A stretch of DNA of 64,000 bases from Polyporus tsugae. Its lineage: Eukaryota; Basidiomycota; Agaricomycetes; Polyporales; Polyporaceae. Made by a program: the position numbers and the translations under genes. The stretch is from positions 2,666,001 through 2,730,000 of the forward strand of contig JAHRBS010000007.1 of NCBI GenBank assembly GCA_024305745.1. The letters run 5' to 3'. The notes below the pieces were generated by a model. That model was not told the origin of the DNA, made no database searches, and saw only the letters and a program-made list of their open reading frames with translations. Shown in pieces: positions 23,344-34,921 of this stretch (its first letter is position 1; every line of letters begins with the position of its first letter).

Positions 23344-26300
23344 TCACGAGGTGGCGGCGGCATCTCCCCCTGCCGCCACAGGGACGGGCTTGGTCCGCGG
23401 CGGGGGCTTGAGGCCCTTCGCTTTCATACGCCTCCGCTTGTTCTCTGCGTGAATGGAAGGCGCCAAGTTGACAGAGATCAGCATTAGTATCCTGCGTCAT
23501 CGCCCGACCGTCGAGGGCAGACAAGGACAAGGGCTCGAAAGATGTACTCACCTTCGATGTACGGCCGGTCCTCGTCCTCGTCGAACGGGAACGACGCCCC
23601 GCCCATCTCGACATCCGCGTCCGCACCCTCCATGCCGGCAGCAGTCGCCTCCTTCTCACCCTTCACCTTCGCGCGCTTCTCGATCTTGAACTTCGCGACA
23701 TAGAAGCCGTCCATGTTGTGCACGTGAGGGTAGAAGCGACGCGTGAGGCTCAGCTTGTCACTGAAGGTCTTCCCCCGATAGCTCGTGTACCCCGGGCGGC
23801 CGAACTCGAGCCCGGTTTCGACGAGCTTCACATTGGGCCGCTTCCGGAGCGCATAATCGACGACGGCCTCGTTCTCGTCCACCATAACGGAGCAGGTTGA
23901 ATAGACGAGGTATCCGCCCGTCTTCGAATCTGGGGTGACGCTGTCGATAGCGCAGAGGATCAGCTGCTTTTGGAGGTGCGAGAGGAGCGAGAAATCGCGC
24001 TCGGACTGCGGTCAAACGCAAAGAAACATGGGATCCAGCCCCGAATCAATGCATCAGCGTCGTGCGGAGACAGAGAGGGAGAGCAACCGCTGCGCGGCCA
24101 GCGCACGCACCTTGTTCGTCTTGACGCTCGCGTCCTTGGAGATGACACCCGTCCCGCTGCACGGCGCATCGAGCAGGACCCTGTCGAACCCTCCGATGAC
24201 CTTCGGGAACTCGCGCCCGTCGTAAGAGCACACGACGACATTCTTGCAGCCCAGCCGGTGCACGTTCGCCGTCAAGCTCTTCACGCGCGCCTTGTTCGCG
24301 TCGTTGGCGAACACGACGCCAGTGTTTTGCATGAGCGCCGCCATGTGTGTCGTCTTGCCGCCTGGGGCGGACGCCATGTCCAACACGCGTTCGCCGGGCT
24401 GGGGTGCCAACGCTATCACCGGCAAGAAGGAGGACGCTGCTTGGAGCATGTAGTTGCCCGCGAGGTATTCGGGCGTCGCTCCGATTGGTACGCTAGACTC
24501 AAACACCTGTAGGCCAACGTTCGTCCACTTGCCGATGGGCTCCAGGTTCACGCCGCGGTTGATCAGCGCTTGTGCAAGGTCACGTCGCCGTGTGCGGAGG
24601 GTGTTTGTTCGAATCGTTACGGGTCGCGGTACCTCGTTCGCCTCGAAGAACTCGATCGCCTGCGGGGCCTATGTCAGTACGGAGTCGAAACTCGAGTGTT
24701 CCAACAGAACTGCTGACCACATACGTGACCAATGCCTGACAGGCATCCAGGGCAGCGTGGTCAGGGATGTAACCACGTTACCCGGCGCTGTACTTACGGC
24801 GCACGTATATGTAAATCGCGGGTGACGTCCATTACAGACATCGACACGTATAGAAACAGCCACAAGGTCGGAAAGTCGGTGGAATAAAGAAGCACATACC
24901 TCTGCGACAGGAAAGAGTTGAAACAACTTCTCGGCGAGGAAATCGTTGTATCCATAATAGTTTGCGATGTCAGAGATGAGCTGCTGAATGTACTCTGCTC
25001 TTGACCTGCGGACGTGAATATTCAGTATCACTCGGGCTTCGACGTTGATTGCGAAATTAGGAGAATGTCTCGTATCAGGACACACCCCTCCCTGCTCTAC
25101 ACACTGGCAATGAGGCGTCGAACCGTGGATCGCACATGCTACAAAGCAGACGAATGGCACACGCCATTTCAGAAGTGGGGTAATATCAACCAGAGAGTAG
25201 TCTAGGAGCGTTACTGCCCCAGATAGACAGGACGAGCACCTGGTCCGAGAGATAACTGGTAGACCGGTTCGGTTCATGTTTTGAGCCTGCCCTGACTCGA
25301 GGATGTGTAGCCTATAGGCTTGACGGTAAGAACATAGCTCGCCAGAAGACCCGCGAAGAATGTAAGCACCAAGTAGCAGGGACGTAGCATACATTGGCAT
25401 ATACACAACGTCCCTGCTAGATTGTTTTATGAAGGCCAATTTCGCCGCGAAAAGCAAAGAAAAAGCTCTGAGAAGAGAAGAAGTGTACGCACCTCCCTTT
25501 CGCTGCAAGTCGCTTGAAGTTGCCTAGCACTCTTACACATTCGCGCATTCGCCTCTGCACCGTGTGGACGTCGGGCCCACCCCTCTTCTTCTCTTCCTCC
25601 CTCTCCTCTGCTGTCGGTAAGACGAATTCTTCGCTGCCCTCCTCGCCCTCACCCTCCTCGTCCATGTCCGCATCCGCGAAGTCGTCCCCGCTCTCCTCTC
25701 CCGCAAGCGCCGCCTGCTGCATCTCCTCCATGTCAAGCTCCGCATCCCGTGCCGCTTTCGCGTCCAAAGCACGTGAGCGTGCTTCGATGTTCTTCATAGT
25801 GACGGGGCCGTCCTCATCGTCCTCGTCTTCGTCGCTTTCGTCAGAAGATGCGTCGGACGCGGTGGGTATAATCTTGAGTGGGCGGTCGGCCTGTTTTGAC
25901 TTTTTGCTCTTTAGCTTGACGGGGAGTTCTTCTTCCTCTTCCTCGTCGTCCGATCCAAGGTCGAGCTCCTGGGTGGGACCTCTCAGAAGGTCATCGCTGT
26001 GTGAAGGGATAAGTAACAAGCGGGACTACTCGGATACTGGAAATGAACGTACTCGTCGTCCATACCATCCATATCAAAGTCGTCGAGATCGCCGTCGAAG
26101 CCAACGAACTCGTCTTCATCGCTGCGCTGGAATAATGACCTGCAAGTAACATTTTGTGAGCACGAATACGATTGCTCCATGTCAGAATCACGCACTTCGC
26201 TTGCGTCTGCACTTCATCCTTATCCTCCACATCCTCCCAACCTTCACTGCTGCCCGCTCCCTCGTCCCCGTCCTCAGACCGAGCCTGCTTGTTCTTCGAC

Positions 26301-26554
26301 TTCGCTTTGTCGACCTTCGCCTTGAGCTCGCCCTTGACGCCAGTCTTCTCCTTCCCCTTGGTCGCAGGAGGCTTCACAGGCTTCCCCAAGCGAGCGTCGC
26401 TCTCCTTCACCTTTTTCGCAGGCCGCCTAGTGGTCGAATCAACGTCGTCTGCTTTCCGTTTGCCGAGTTTCTTTTGGGATGGCCGTCCGGAGTTTTCTTG
26501 CACTTGAGCAAGGGGTGCTGGGTCGCCTTGCTTGTTTTTGGCTCGTCTGCCCAT
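23344..26554 (-). CDS. NOP2: 25S rRNA cytosine-C5 methyltransferase NOP2
   Basis: Nucleolar RNA m5C methyltransferase needed for 60S subunit maturation. ATG 26552-26554 opens [14 protein letters not shown], followed by a Lys-rich and then strongly acidic N-terminal region ([22 protein letters not shown]) typical of Nop2. Then follow [60 protein letters not shown] and [20 protein letters not shown]. The SAM-binding motif is [17 protein letters not shown]; motif [12 protein letters not shown] and motif VI VYSTCSV supply the two catalytic-site cysteines. It continues [17 protein letters not shown] and ends in a basic tail ([16 protein letters not shown]) with TGA at 23344-23346. Several introns, one splitting the region after LAAKGR. 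No damage seen. Confidence 0.93.
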
Positions 26555-26801
26555 GGCGAGAGATAAGAATGAGGAGGGAGGAAGGCAGGAGGATGAGACC
26601 AAAAGCACTTCGCGATCGAGCTGCAGACGGAAATTTCAAGCGCCCAAGCAAGAAGAATGGCAGGCGGGCCGGGTTGTGTTTGCTGATGTTTGGAGTCTTT
26701 CCTTGAAAGGTCACGGAGCGTCCGCTTGACGCGGACGTTGGTAGGGAACGCCGCTCCTGTTCCCGCCTCGACCTTAGACCACGACGACGCGTCCGCACGG
26801 C

Positions 26802-27698
26802 ATGTTGCCCGTCATCCCGTCCTTGTTATCTCGCCCCCTCTGCGGTACTCTCCGCAAGACGCCGTCGGGCTGCGTGTCGCGAGCAAGCGTCACCAAAACA
26901 TATTTTACTCCCAACGGCCTCCGTGGAGGCACCCACCGTCCTTTCGTCCACCACACCTTCCAGCCTTCCCTCTGCCACTGCCCGCCTCCGCCTACCATTC
27001 CTCGTCCTCAGCAACGTTTCTCGGCCGGCAGAAGGCGCTCCTCCGAAGGCTTCCGCCATATACCCCTTTACTTCATCAAGCTGGGGGCCTGTGGTGCCCT
27101 TCTCTCACTCACTTTCCTTGCCGCGCCCGTTATCTACTGCGATTGTATGCCATACAGCGTTCCTCCCATTGTACTGCACCATGCTCACTTTGATCGTCCA
27201 TCTTTTGCAGCGACGTCTAAGAGTGCGTCTTCCGTAAACGACCCCCTTGCTCAAGCCGCAGCGCCATCACCTCATCCACTTCCCCCTCCTCCCCAATCAA
27301 GTGTGAACCTTTATGAATTGACCTTCGGCACTGTCTGCGGAGTGTGCGCTGGAGTTTTCGTGAAGAAGGGCGCGAAGCTCGTAGCCTTCGCGCTCGGAGG
27401 GGTCTTCGTCCTCCTCCAGGTGAGTGCCCCCTCGCGTCATCTCAGCGGTAGTCGTGCGCGGTTTATCTGATAACCGCCATCTACGCAGTACTTGGGTTCA
27501 GTGTCAATCGTACGTGTAGACTGGAACCGCGCCGGCAGCCGCTTCGAAACCCTTTTCCACACAAAAGACGCGTCGGGCGTGTCGCGAACACCCAATGTCG
27601 CCTCGCTCTTCCGCTGGCTCATCGACTTCCTCACCGCGGACTTCCAGCCACGGGCGTCGTTCGTAGCAGGATTCGCTCTCGGGCTTAGGGTGGGCTAG
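26802..27698 (+). CDS. FUN14-domain protein, probably mitochondrial
   Basis: FUN14 family membrane protein; animal FUNDC1 is a mitophagy receptor of the mitochondrial outer membrane, while the fungal role is unclear. Exons 26802-27144, 27211-27419 and 27489-27698 total 762 nt (253 residues) and close in frame. The N-terminus is Arg/Ser-rich with few acids (MLPVIPSLLSRPLCGTLRKT), suggesting mitochondrial import, then comes a helix (GACGALLSLTFLAAPVI), a Pro-rich linker and the FUN14 core: NLYELTFGTVCGVCAGVFVK, KLVAFALGGVFVLLQYLGSV, DWNRAGSRFETLF and FVAGFALGLRVG at the C-terminus. The 66-nt intron at 27145-27210 is a multiple of three and open, so its retention would also give a full protein. 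Divergent from NOP2, 247 bp between starts. Confidence 0.88.
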
Positions 27699-27914
27699 GT
27701 GTTGATGTCCTTGGAGATTAAAGTGTCCATGCGACTTGAATGCGACTGACGTCCGTGTGTAAGATCATAGTAGAACCAAGATGACTGTCAGAACACTGTT
27801 GTACATGTGTTATCGTACATCCGTTACTTCCGTATGCAGCCCAGCCAACCAACTAAAAGAACCAGATGATCAGTCAAAGGTCGATCATGTCGCGTACACA
27901 AAACATACATCGGA

Positions 27915-28445
27915 TCAGTTATCCAACAGGGCCTTCACCTGAGAAATGAGTGCCTTGTTCTCCTCCCCACGCATGAAGCCCTTCCGCCCCTCCTGAATGT
28001 ACCCGTACAGCTCCTGTAACGCCGGAGGCAGCTCCTGGTAATCGCCCACGGCGTCCTGGAGCTGGGTCTTCTCCGGGTCCCAACCCTGGACGCTCGTCTC
28101 TCTGATATCCCCGCCAGCCGTCTTCGCGAACAACCTATCGATCTTTTGGCTCGTGCGGCCGTGCGCGACGCGCCAGGCGTTCATGAAGGAGCCCGTGTCG
28201 GGCAGCCGGCTGGCCTCCTGCGCGAGCGCCGCGAGGGCGGCGAAGTCCTGCGGCTGGGGTTGCAGGACGCGGCCGCGGGCGTCGACGGCGACGTCGGGCT
28301 GGAAAAGCGCCATCGTAAAACCTTCGGGATCCACGGGGGCGTTCAGGAGGACGGCGAAGACGAAGGCGTCCTTCGTGGGCGTGAAATCCGGGGATGGGTG
28401 CGGCGCGGCGCGGGCGTGCCAGCCCTGGGCGGACGCGGCGGACAT
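27915..28445 (-). CDS. Hypothetical protein, about 176 residues
   Basis: Not assigned to a family. The ATG at 28443-28445 gives MSAASAQGWHARAAPHPSPD, then FVFAVLLNAPVDPEGFTMAL, PDTGSFMNAWRVAHGRTSQK and LQELYGYIQEGRKGFMRGEE, ending VKALLDN. Charge distribution and codon pattern look coding. Upstream of this ATG the same frame stays open for about 50 codons and encodes a clear hydrophobic helix (RPLFFLLAALVGAYLLFL) before a stop, with a possible acceptor (AAGTAG) at its edge. The real protein may therefore be longer, with an N-terminal membrane anchor and its start in a further exon. Convergent with the FUN14 gene. Confidence 0.6.
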   Translation of the reverse strand: MSAASAQGWHARAAPHPSPDFTPTKDAFVFAVLLNAPVDPEGFTMALFQPDVAVDARGRVLQPQPQDFAALAALAQEASRLPDTGSFMNAWRVAHGRTSQKIDRLFAKTAGGDIRETSVQGWDPEKTQLQDAVGDYQELPPALQELYGYIQEGRKGFMRGEENKALISQVKALLDN

Positions 28446-29212
28446 GGGGCGTTCGGAGGTAAGAAAAGTGAAGAGGCTGGAGGACGATCTGAGAGTTTCG
28501 GGAGGACGGAGGAAGAGGAGGTACGCGCCGACGAGGGCTGCGAGGAGAAAGAAGAGGGGTCTGGTGGCGGGAGGAGCCAGCTTGATTCCTACTTGTACTG
28601 GGAGGTTATCTGATTCTGCGTAGTAGCGAAGGGGTAGAGGTGGTCAGTGGGCAGCCAGAGCACAGGAGCAGGTGGCAGAAGGCTGAGGCCAAGCATTTCG
28701 ACCATCGGCAGTGCCGCTGCGATGAACTGAACCTTGAGCATATGGCAGTCTCGATCCATGGGAGGAATGTTGCAAAGTAAGTACTGTACTCGAACGCCTC
28801 CAATTGTGGCGTCAATGGCAGTGCTCACTACTCATGTTCATTATACATCCGTTGTTCGCGCGTAGTTATGCCTCCTGCCAGACAGCACAGTGACAGATGT
28901 ACAGTGACTATAGTAACTATAGTCGGTCGAGCATGACTTGGCCCGAGAAGTGCCTTGACGTTTAGACGCTGTATAAGTGTAGGCCGCGGCGCTAGTGACA
29001 GTGTACTCTCCGCCGGCCAGCCAGCCCAAGGGTGGACCTAAGTTATTCGGAGCTGCTCAGCGAGTCTTTTTACTTCTTTCCGCGTGTATACCGCACTTAC
29101 CACCGTCCAAAGCCCTCGAGCTGCCTTGAATGCATCAACATCCAAGGCCATCAATACAAGGGCCCCAGCTCGCCCCGCAGGTCCCCGCTTGCCCAGCTCC
29201 CCAACTTTAGAC
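28446..29212. other. Intergenic upstream of the protease-like gene
   Basis: Apart from the possible 5' extension of the minus-strand gene (28446-28600), nothing is recognised. The frame of the protease-like gene is open from 29084, but that position is GTG, so I place its start at the ATG at 29213. Confidence 0.4.
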
Positions 29213-30975
29213 ATGACGTCCAATTTCTCCGCCCTCACCTTCGCCAGCGAGGCGACCGTTGCTTCTGAGCACGGTCCCGACCCTTACGAGAGGGCCTCCT
29301 ATTACAACGGCATTACTGGGGACGGCGACCACCCGGAACTCGTGTACCGTTCCGACTCCCTCACTACGCCATTCCCCAAGCCCGTCGGCAGATTCTCCCA
29401 TATCCCTGTCAAGTCACTCCGCGGAGTCTTCGGTACCCTGCTGAATCAGGTCTGGGATGCTGTCCTTCCCCAGATTCGCGGCATCATCAAGGCGCAGAAG
29501 ATCCAGTGGTCCTCCATTGACCCGGCCCGCTTCTTCACACACGGTCCGCCGGAAGAGGAGGAGAAGGGATGTCTCGGTCCGGTCGTTATCTGGATTGGCG
29601 TCCTGCCCGGTTCTACCTCCCCCGACACCGCCCACGATGTCTCTCAAGAGATCCTTGCTCTTCTGCGGAAGAACGGAGTCGAGGGTATTGTGGTAGAATG
29701 GAGGGAGGCAGTCCCGCAGAGGCTGGTAGACCTCCCACGTGCACTCATGGGACATGCCGACAGCACCGATGCCACCCACTACGTCCGCCGATTCCTTACT
29801 GCTCTTCTCGCCGTTCCCCTTACCACCGAGGATATGGAGGAGGAGGATTCCCAGGGCACACTTACCCTGTGGTTTCTCGAGAACAAAGACGACGACGGCA
29901 ACCCCAGCGACAAGGTTTACGGAGTGAGCAATTGTCACGTCCTACGCAAGAACACCACCGTCAATTACTCGCACAAGGGCGGCGCAGTCAAGGACCGCGT
30001 GCGCGCGTGTGGTATGCGTCGATTCCAGCGCGGCCTCGACGAGATCACGAAGGCCGTTGCTGATCCGTCTTTGTCGCTAACCTTTACGCCCAAGATATCG
30101 TCAGACTGCAAGCGAGGGAGGGGCAGGACTCGGAAAGCGCGAAAAAGATGGGGCGGATTCGACGCAAGCTGGAAGAAGAGAACGAAGCCATCGCCGATCT
30201 CGAGCACATCCACGGCGAAGTAACCAAATATTGGTCGAATATAAAGCTCCACCGCAACATCGGCCATGTTCAATATGCCCCAGCCATCAAGGCTGACGAA
30301 GGCCGTACACAATATACCGCGGACTGGGCTGTGTTCTTGGCTGCGGAGGCGAAGGTTAAGGATGCGTTTGAAGGAAACGTGGTTGATCTTGGTGCATTTC
30401 GATTTATCTTTCTCGTATCTCCCTCGTTTGACGAAATCAACCCTTATTTAGGATCCAAGTTTTCTCCCCTGGAACTTACCGAGATGTTCTATCCTGCGGT
30501 TGGTGGAGCGACCACGTTCAAGTATCCTGTGGATAGGAAGCTCAAGATATTCGGCTGCGCCACGAAGGAGGACCTCGCCGTCCCTGCAGAGTTCGACAAT
30601 GAAGGCGAGCGATGCCTTATGGTCGGCAAGGACGGAAACACTACCGACCTCACTGTCGGACGCTACGCTGGCTTGGAATCATTCACTCTCAACGCTGTTG
30701 GCGTCGAGTCCAAGGAGCTCGCCATCTACAACTCTGGCAACAAGACTATCGAAGTCTTCTCTGCTAAAGGAGACTCGGGCTCTCTCGTCTGGCATATGAA
30801 GGACGGCAAAGCTCGCATCGTCGGCCAACTCCACTCTGGCCACAACAAAGGCGGCGCAACCAGCAATCACGTCACATATTGTACTCCTGGATGGTGGCTC
30901 CTGGCCGAGATTAAGAAGAAGTACAAGAACGCCGTCTTTTACCCCGACACCTGGCCAGTTCGAGGGCAACTTTAG
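29213..30975 (+). CDS. Serine-protease-like protein with a frame break
   Basis: A large protein of a type I recall from polypore genomes, function untested. ATG 29213 (MTSNFSALTFASEATV) leads to DHPELVYRSDSLTTPFPKPV, LRGVFGTLLNQVWDAV, GPVVIWIGVLPGSTSPDTAH and LALLRKNGVEGIVVEWREAV. VYGVSNCHVLRKNTTV contains a candidate catalytic His; after a helical region (IRRKLEEENEAIADLEHIHG) come TADWAVFLAAEAKV with a candidate Asp and EVFSAKGDSGSLVWHMKDGK with the trypsin-type GDSGS serine. The order H, D, S fits a chymotrypsin-fold peptidase, but this is inference. A 60-nt in-frame intron lies between VVDLG and SKFSPLE. Near 30062-30068 the frame changes (DEITKAVADP in one, VFVANLYAQDIVRLQ in the next) with no convincing intron; one missing base would explain it. 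Confidence 0.65.
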
Positions 30976-33192
30976 CGGCTGTACAGGTTCGTTTCTTTCT
31001 TCCGCCTCCTGCTTTCGTACACATAGTTTACGAACGTCGAAGCCTGTGTGTTGGTGAGCAGTTCCACGTCTTCTTCTTCTTTGGCCTCTTCACTTCTACC
31101 ATGCCCCCATTCCCCAGTTCTCGTTGTCGCCTGCGAATGCTTCCCCTCCCCATTCCCAACTGTCTTTACTCTCGTTTCTTGGTTCCCGGCTACGTTCTCG
31201 CTGTCGTTGGTGCATGGGTGTGTCTTGCTCGTTAGATCGCCATTCAAGTTCGTTTCTTTCTTCCATCTCATCTTTTCGCAATGATCACTGACGACCTCGA
31301 TCTCCAGGCCTTGGCAATCCTTTCACGCTTCGTCTGCTGTCCCGACTTCGTCTCGGTTCCCTGCTCGTCATTTATCGGTTGGTTGTCAGTAACGACGGAT
31401 GCTTTGATCGTTGAATCGTCGCCTTGGTATGTTTCTCCTCTCTGCGTTGTTCTTTCGTACCATGATGACTGACAACGTTGACGCCCAGGTCCTGGCTCGT
31501 AGATTCGTCGCATCTGTTATCGCAGCCTTCGTCGTCGGACACTCTCATCCTCCGCGTACTATACTTCTCTCTCTTGATACCTGTGTTTCTCTCCATCGCC
31601 GCCTACTTGTTTCCCCTCGCGTGAAAATCTTTACATAACTCCATGCTTGTTACCGCGCTTACGAATGAACACTTTGTTTTGTTGATAATCCGTGTGTGAT
31701 GAGCTGAAGACAGACGTCTAGGTAACGGTTGAGTTGAGCAGTTGAGCCATCGACGCTCGTTGAAGTCCTTGAATTTTCCACGAATCATCTCCTTCTCACT
31801 CGATCTTATGACTTATACTTACACTTCTTAGGCCGTTGCTTTCGCGACTGAGTAAGTTCAACTTGAGGAACTCCGACTTGAAGCTTTTCGACTTAGAACA
31901 TTCGCCTCAAAGACAGTCGACACCCAGAACGCCGTATGGGGGCGGAAAAGGGACCGTATAGGAGTCATACTTATCATTCTAACGTAACTTGAAGGTGCTA
32001 CTACTAGCTCATAATGATATGCGAGGCACTTAGTATGTAATGGGAACTTAGTATTCCGGGCTGCCGGTAGCGAACCCTTGGCGCTGGGAGGCGCGCCTAT
32101 GGCACGCAGACACCCTTGGCATGACCAACTTGCCCACCGCTGTGCATGCGCACTCTGACTCGTCCCTTGATCTCGGGAGAACTGTACGAACCATCTCCTG
32201 AGAAGGAAACATGCTGCCTTAACTTGCAGATCTGTCTCACGGAAATCCTCTAGCCGCCGCCCGGCACTCGTTCGCAGGGATACGCGATCGTATGCTCTGT
32301 TGATCTCGCAGAATCAATGTCGCCAATGCGGCAGTACTTTGTCTGAACTCACCGCCTTGTGTCCTCGTGCATATGCCTCTCCCACAGACTTGACGCGCAT
32401 GGGTAGATGTATCACGCAATGTCATGTCCAGGAAGCCTTCTGACTCACGGTCCTTTCCTCCAACAGCGCCCTACAGTTCTGCTGGCGTCCCTGAAGACAT
32501 GGTGGCAGATGTTCCCCCACGAACCTATGGTGGAACCACTTTCGGATCGCTCAGCGCTGCTTAAAACCGCCCAGAATCCCCGTTCAGCGGCTTTGGCGAT
32601 GCCGTCCGATAGTCTGAAATTCAGGCGAGGCGGGTACTTAGTGATTGTTTTCGGGGTAGTTATCTATAGTAAGTAATAAGACACACATAAACTGAGCCAC
32701 CTCTACCACATTACTTAGGGCGCGAGAAGAAGGCCGTTCTCGCTGCAACACATCCCGTTGGGACCACTGAAGTGTCTACGTAAGAGCGATGATCATGCCA
32801 GCTGCTGACGGCCTTCGCCACCTGACTTGAACTTGCATGACATTTTCCAGCAGGGTCGCGTTACATCCACATCTTTCCGCCTCAAACCTTGCCATGCGGC
32901 TCGTACTAGCTGTGCGAAGGCACTGTCCGTCAACAAGCGGCCGCTCCTCACCACGATAGCGTCACCGTCTGTTTGCTCTCGGTACCTTTGCTCATCCGTT
33001 GCCCTTCCATGTCGCGATGATGAATATATCATGCGATCGCGCGCGCCCCGCATCAACGTCCCGCTGCGCGCGCGCTTGGCACATCACTCCCCGAAGGACA
33101 TTTATGTAGGTCTCAAATCTCGCGTAGCCGTGCCTGCCGATCGATAACTTACCCCCACCATTTCCTCCCGGGTTGGCAACGGTCGACTTCAA
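30976..33192. other. Intergenic with diverged direct repeats
   Basis: About 2.2 kb without a supported gene. The first 650 bp hold diverged direct repeats, listed separately. The remainder has short frames on both strands (32237-33321) without recognisable domains. Confidence 0.4.
31281..31520 (+). repeat. Diverged direct duplication, spacing about 180 bp
   Basis: ATGATCACTGACGACCTCGA at 31281 and ATGATGACTGACAACGTTGA at 31462 begin two related stretches, each continuing with CAGG(C/T)C(T/C)TGGC and, after a gap, TTCGTC. A second pair, GTTCGTTTCTTTCTTCC, occurs near 30987 and 31249 with about 262 bp spacing. The copies are diverged and not in the same reading frame, so this looks like old tandem duplication of non-coding or 3' sequence. 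Confidence 0.5.
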
Positions 33193-34921
33193 ATGTCCTC
33201 GGCCGTGTCGCAGTATGTCCGGGATGCCGCGGAGTATTGGTGCGTTTGCTCGCTCACGTCGTCGCTGTCTCGCTTGTGACCTTGTTTGCTCATGTAGGGC
33301 TTCAACCATACGGACAAGCAACTACACGACAGTGGTGGCGTTCAGTAGGTCTTTGTGCTCGAGCTCATTGGTCACAAAACGGGCGCTAATATGGTGCGAC
33401 CCACAGCGATCTTGTACTATGACTTTGCCCTCACGCTAGTGTCGGAGATTGAGTTCTTCTGGATGTCGGCCAACTGGTCTATCATTTCTGTGTTGTTTGT
33501 TGTCAATCGATACTTTGGACTTCTTGGAGCTATCCCACTCGGTTTCGAATACTTTGGCACGCCTTCACTTGAACACGTCAGTTTCAGTTCAGTTCTTTCT
33601 ATGTCGCTTGTGGCGATGACTGATACATCTTCTCCTAGACGTAAAAAATCATGCTGAAGTGGTTTTGGCCTGTGCTGACCCCATCTTCTAACGTAGGTGT
33701 CGTCAGCTGCAGACCTACCATCAAGCGTTCGCGATAGTAACCCAAGCCATTGTAGCCAGTGAGTACTCCATCTGTCGGATTCGAAAATGACTACTCATCT
33801 CACTTCCCCAGTCATGCTGGTGATTCGCACGTACGCGTTGTACGATCGGAGCAAGCGCATTCTCGTGGTTCTCATCGTCACACACGTCGGAGGCGCTGTC
33901 GGTTGTCTTGTACGGGACATTGTTCTTTTCAAGGCTGCCAGCTCATGTTTTGCACAGGTCGCAATGGTAACCACCAACAGTCCAAACGATACAAGCATCC
34001 CGTTGCCTTTCACCGTCTCAGGGTGCGACCTGTCTCTCAGCAATGCTCAGTATGTACCACGCTTCCCCATCAGATGCATCCTGCGCTGACATCATGAAAC
34101 CCAGGGGCTTGCGTACGTTGCACGTCATGAAAGAGGCACAAGTTTTGGCTGATATTTTTGAAACAAGACCTTGCTTTAGCATGGATTGCGATGCTATGGT
34201 TCGATTCGACTATTTTTACGCTCACACTGGTGCAAACTATTCGGATGCGGCGCTACTTCCCGGGAGGCATTCTCGAAAGGTTGCTTCGAGATGGTAAGCC
34301 GCCTGTTGCCTTCGGATAAATCAAACACTGATCTTAGTGTTCGACAACCAGGGACAATTTACTTTGGGTGAGTGTAGCAAGTCCCTCTTGAAGCCATCCT
34401 GAGAACCGAACCGCATATATTGTTGCAGAATTATGGTAGCATCGAATGTGTCGAATATCATCCCCTTTTTAGTAAGTCCACGTCCTGCCGCGAAGCACGG
34501 TGTGCTCATCCCCATTCTATATCCAGGCCACTCCGGTATGACCTGTTTGGACATTGAGAATTGCAGAAGTCCTAACGTTTCTGCCTCCATCAGTCCGGAT
34601 CCAACCTCAAGGGTCTAGACACGACACTTACCAACGTGTAAGTGTAAACCTCCATATTCTCACCTGAAAAAATAGCTCACGTTTTCCCATCCCAGACTAT
34701 CAACAACGCTCACTTCGCGTCTAATTCTCAGTCTCCGAGATCCCAGTCTCAGGCGGCCGCGCCGAGTCAGCGAGAACCACCGCACCACTGCCTTAACTTC
34801 GACAGCGGCACCGCCAACGAGCTCGTACATGATGTCGACTCAATATACCCTCACGCATATCGAGGCGGGTGGCATGCATACGACCACAGAAGATATTAGC
34901 GCAGGGACGACCATTGTATGA
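33193..34921 (+). CDS. DUF6533 multi-pass membrane protein, copy 3
   Basis: ATG 33193 (MSSAVSQYVRDAAEYW) begins the gene. The signature exon reads ILYYDFALTLVSEIEFFW and NRYFGLLGAIPLGFEYF. Next come CRQLQTYHQAFAIVTQAIVA, VIRTYALYDRSKRILVVLIV, a loop with FTVSGCDLSLSNAQ, LALAWIAMLWFDSTIFTLTL, GTIYFG, IMVASNVSNIIPFL and LSTTLTSRLILSLRDPSL, ending at TGA 34919-34921 after a Thr/Ser-rich tail. The micro-exons are AC at 33639-33640, GGGCTTGC at 34105-34112 and GCCACTCCG at 34527-34535. The frame is continuous with these included. It is closest in motif wording to copies 1 and 2 although 27 kb away, so the block at 33-42 kb and the pair at 1-6 kb probably share an ancestor array. Confidence 0.8.

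Noticed and set aside
22650..23659. Overlapping long frames on both strands between SUR7-like gene and NOP2
   Set aside because: They contradict each other, have Arg/Pro-rich composition and show no domain; the part above 23344 overlaps the NOP2 3' exon.
30976..31640. Protein-coding repeat gene suggested by MITDDLDLQALA and MMTDNVDAQVLA
   Set aside because: The two peptides lie in different frames without splice sites joining them; a nucleotide duplication explains the likeness.
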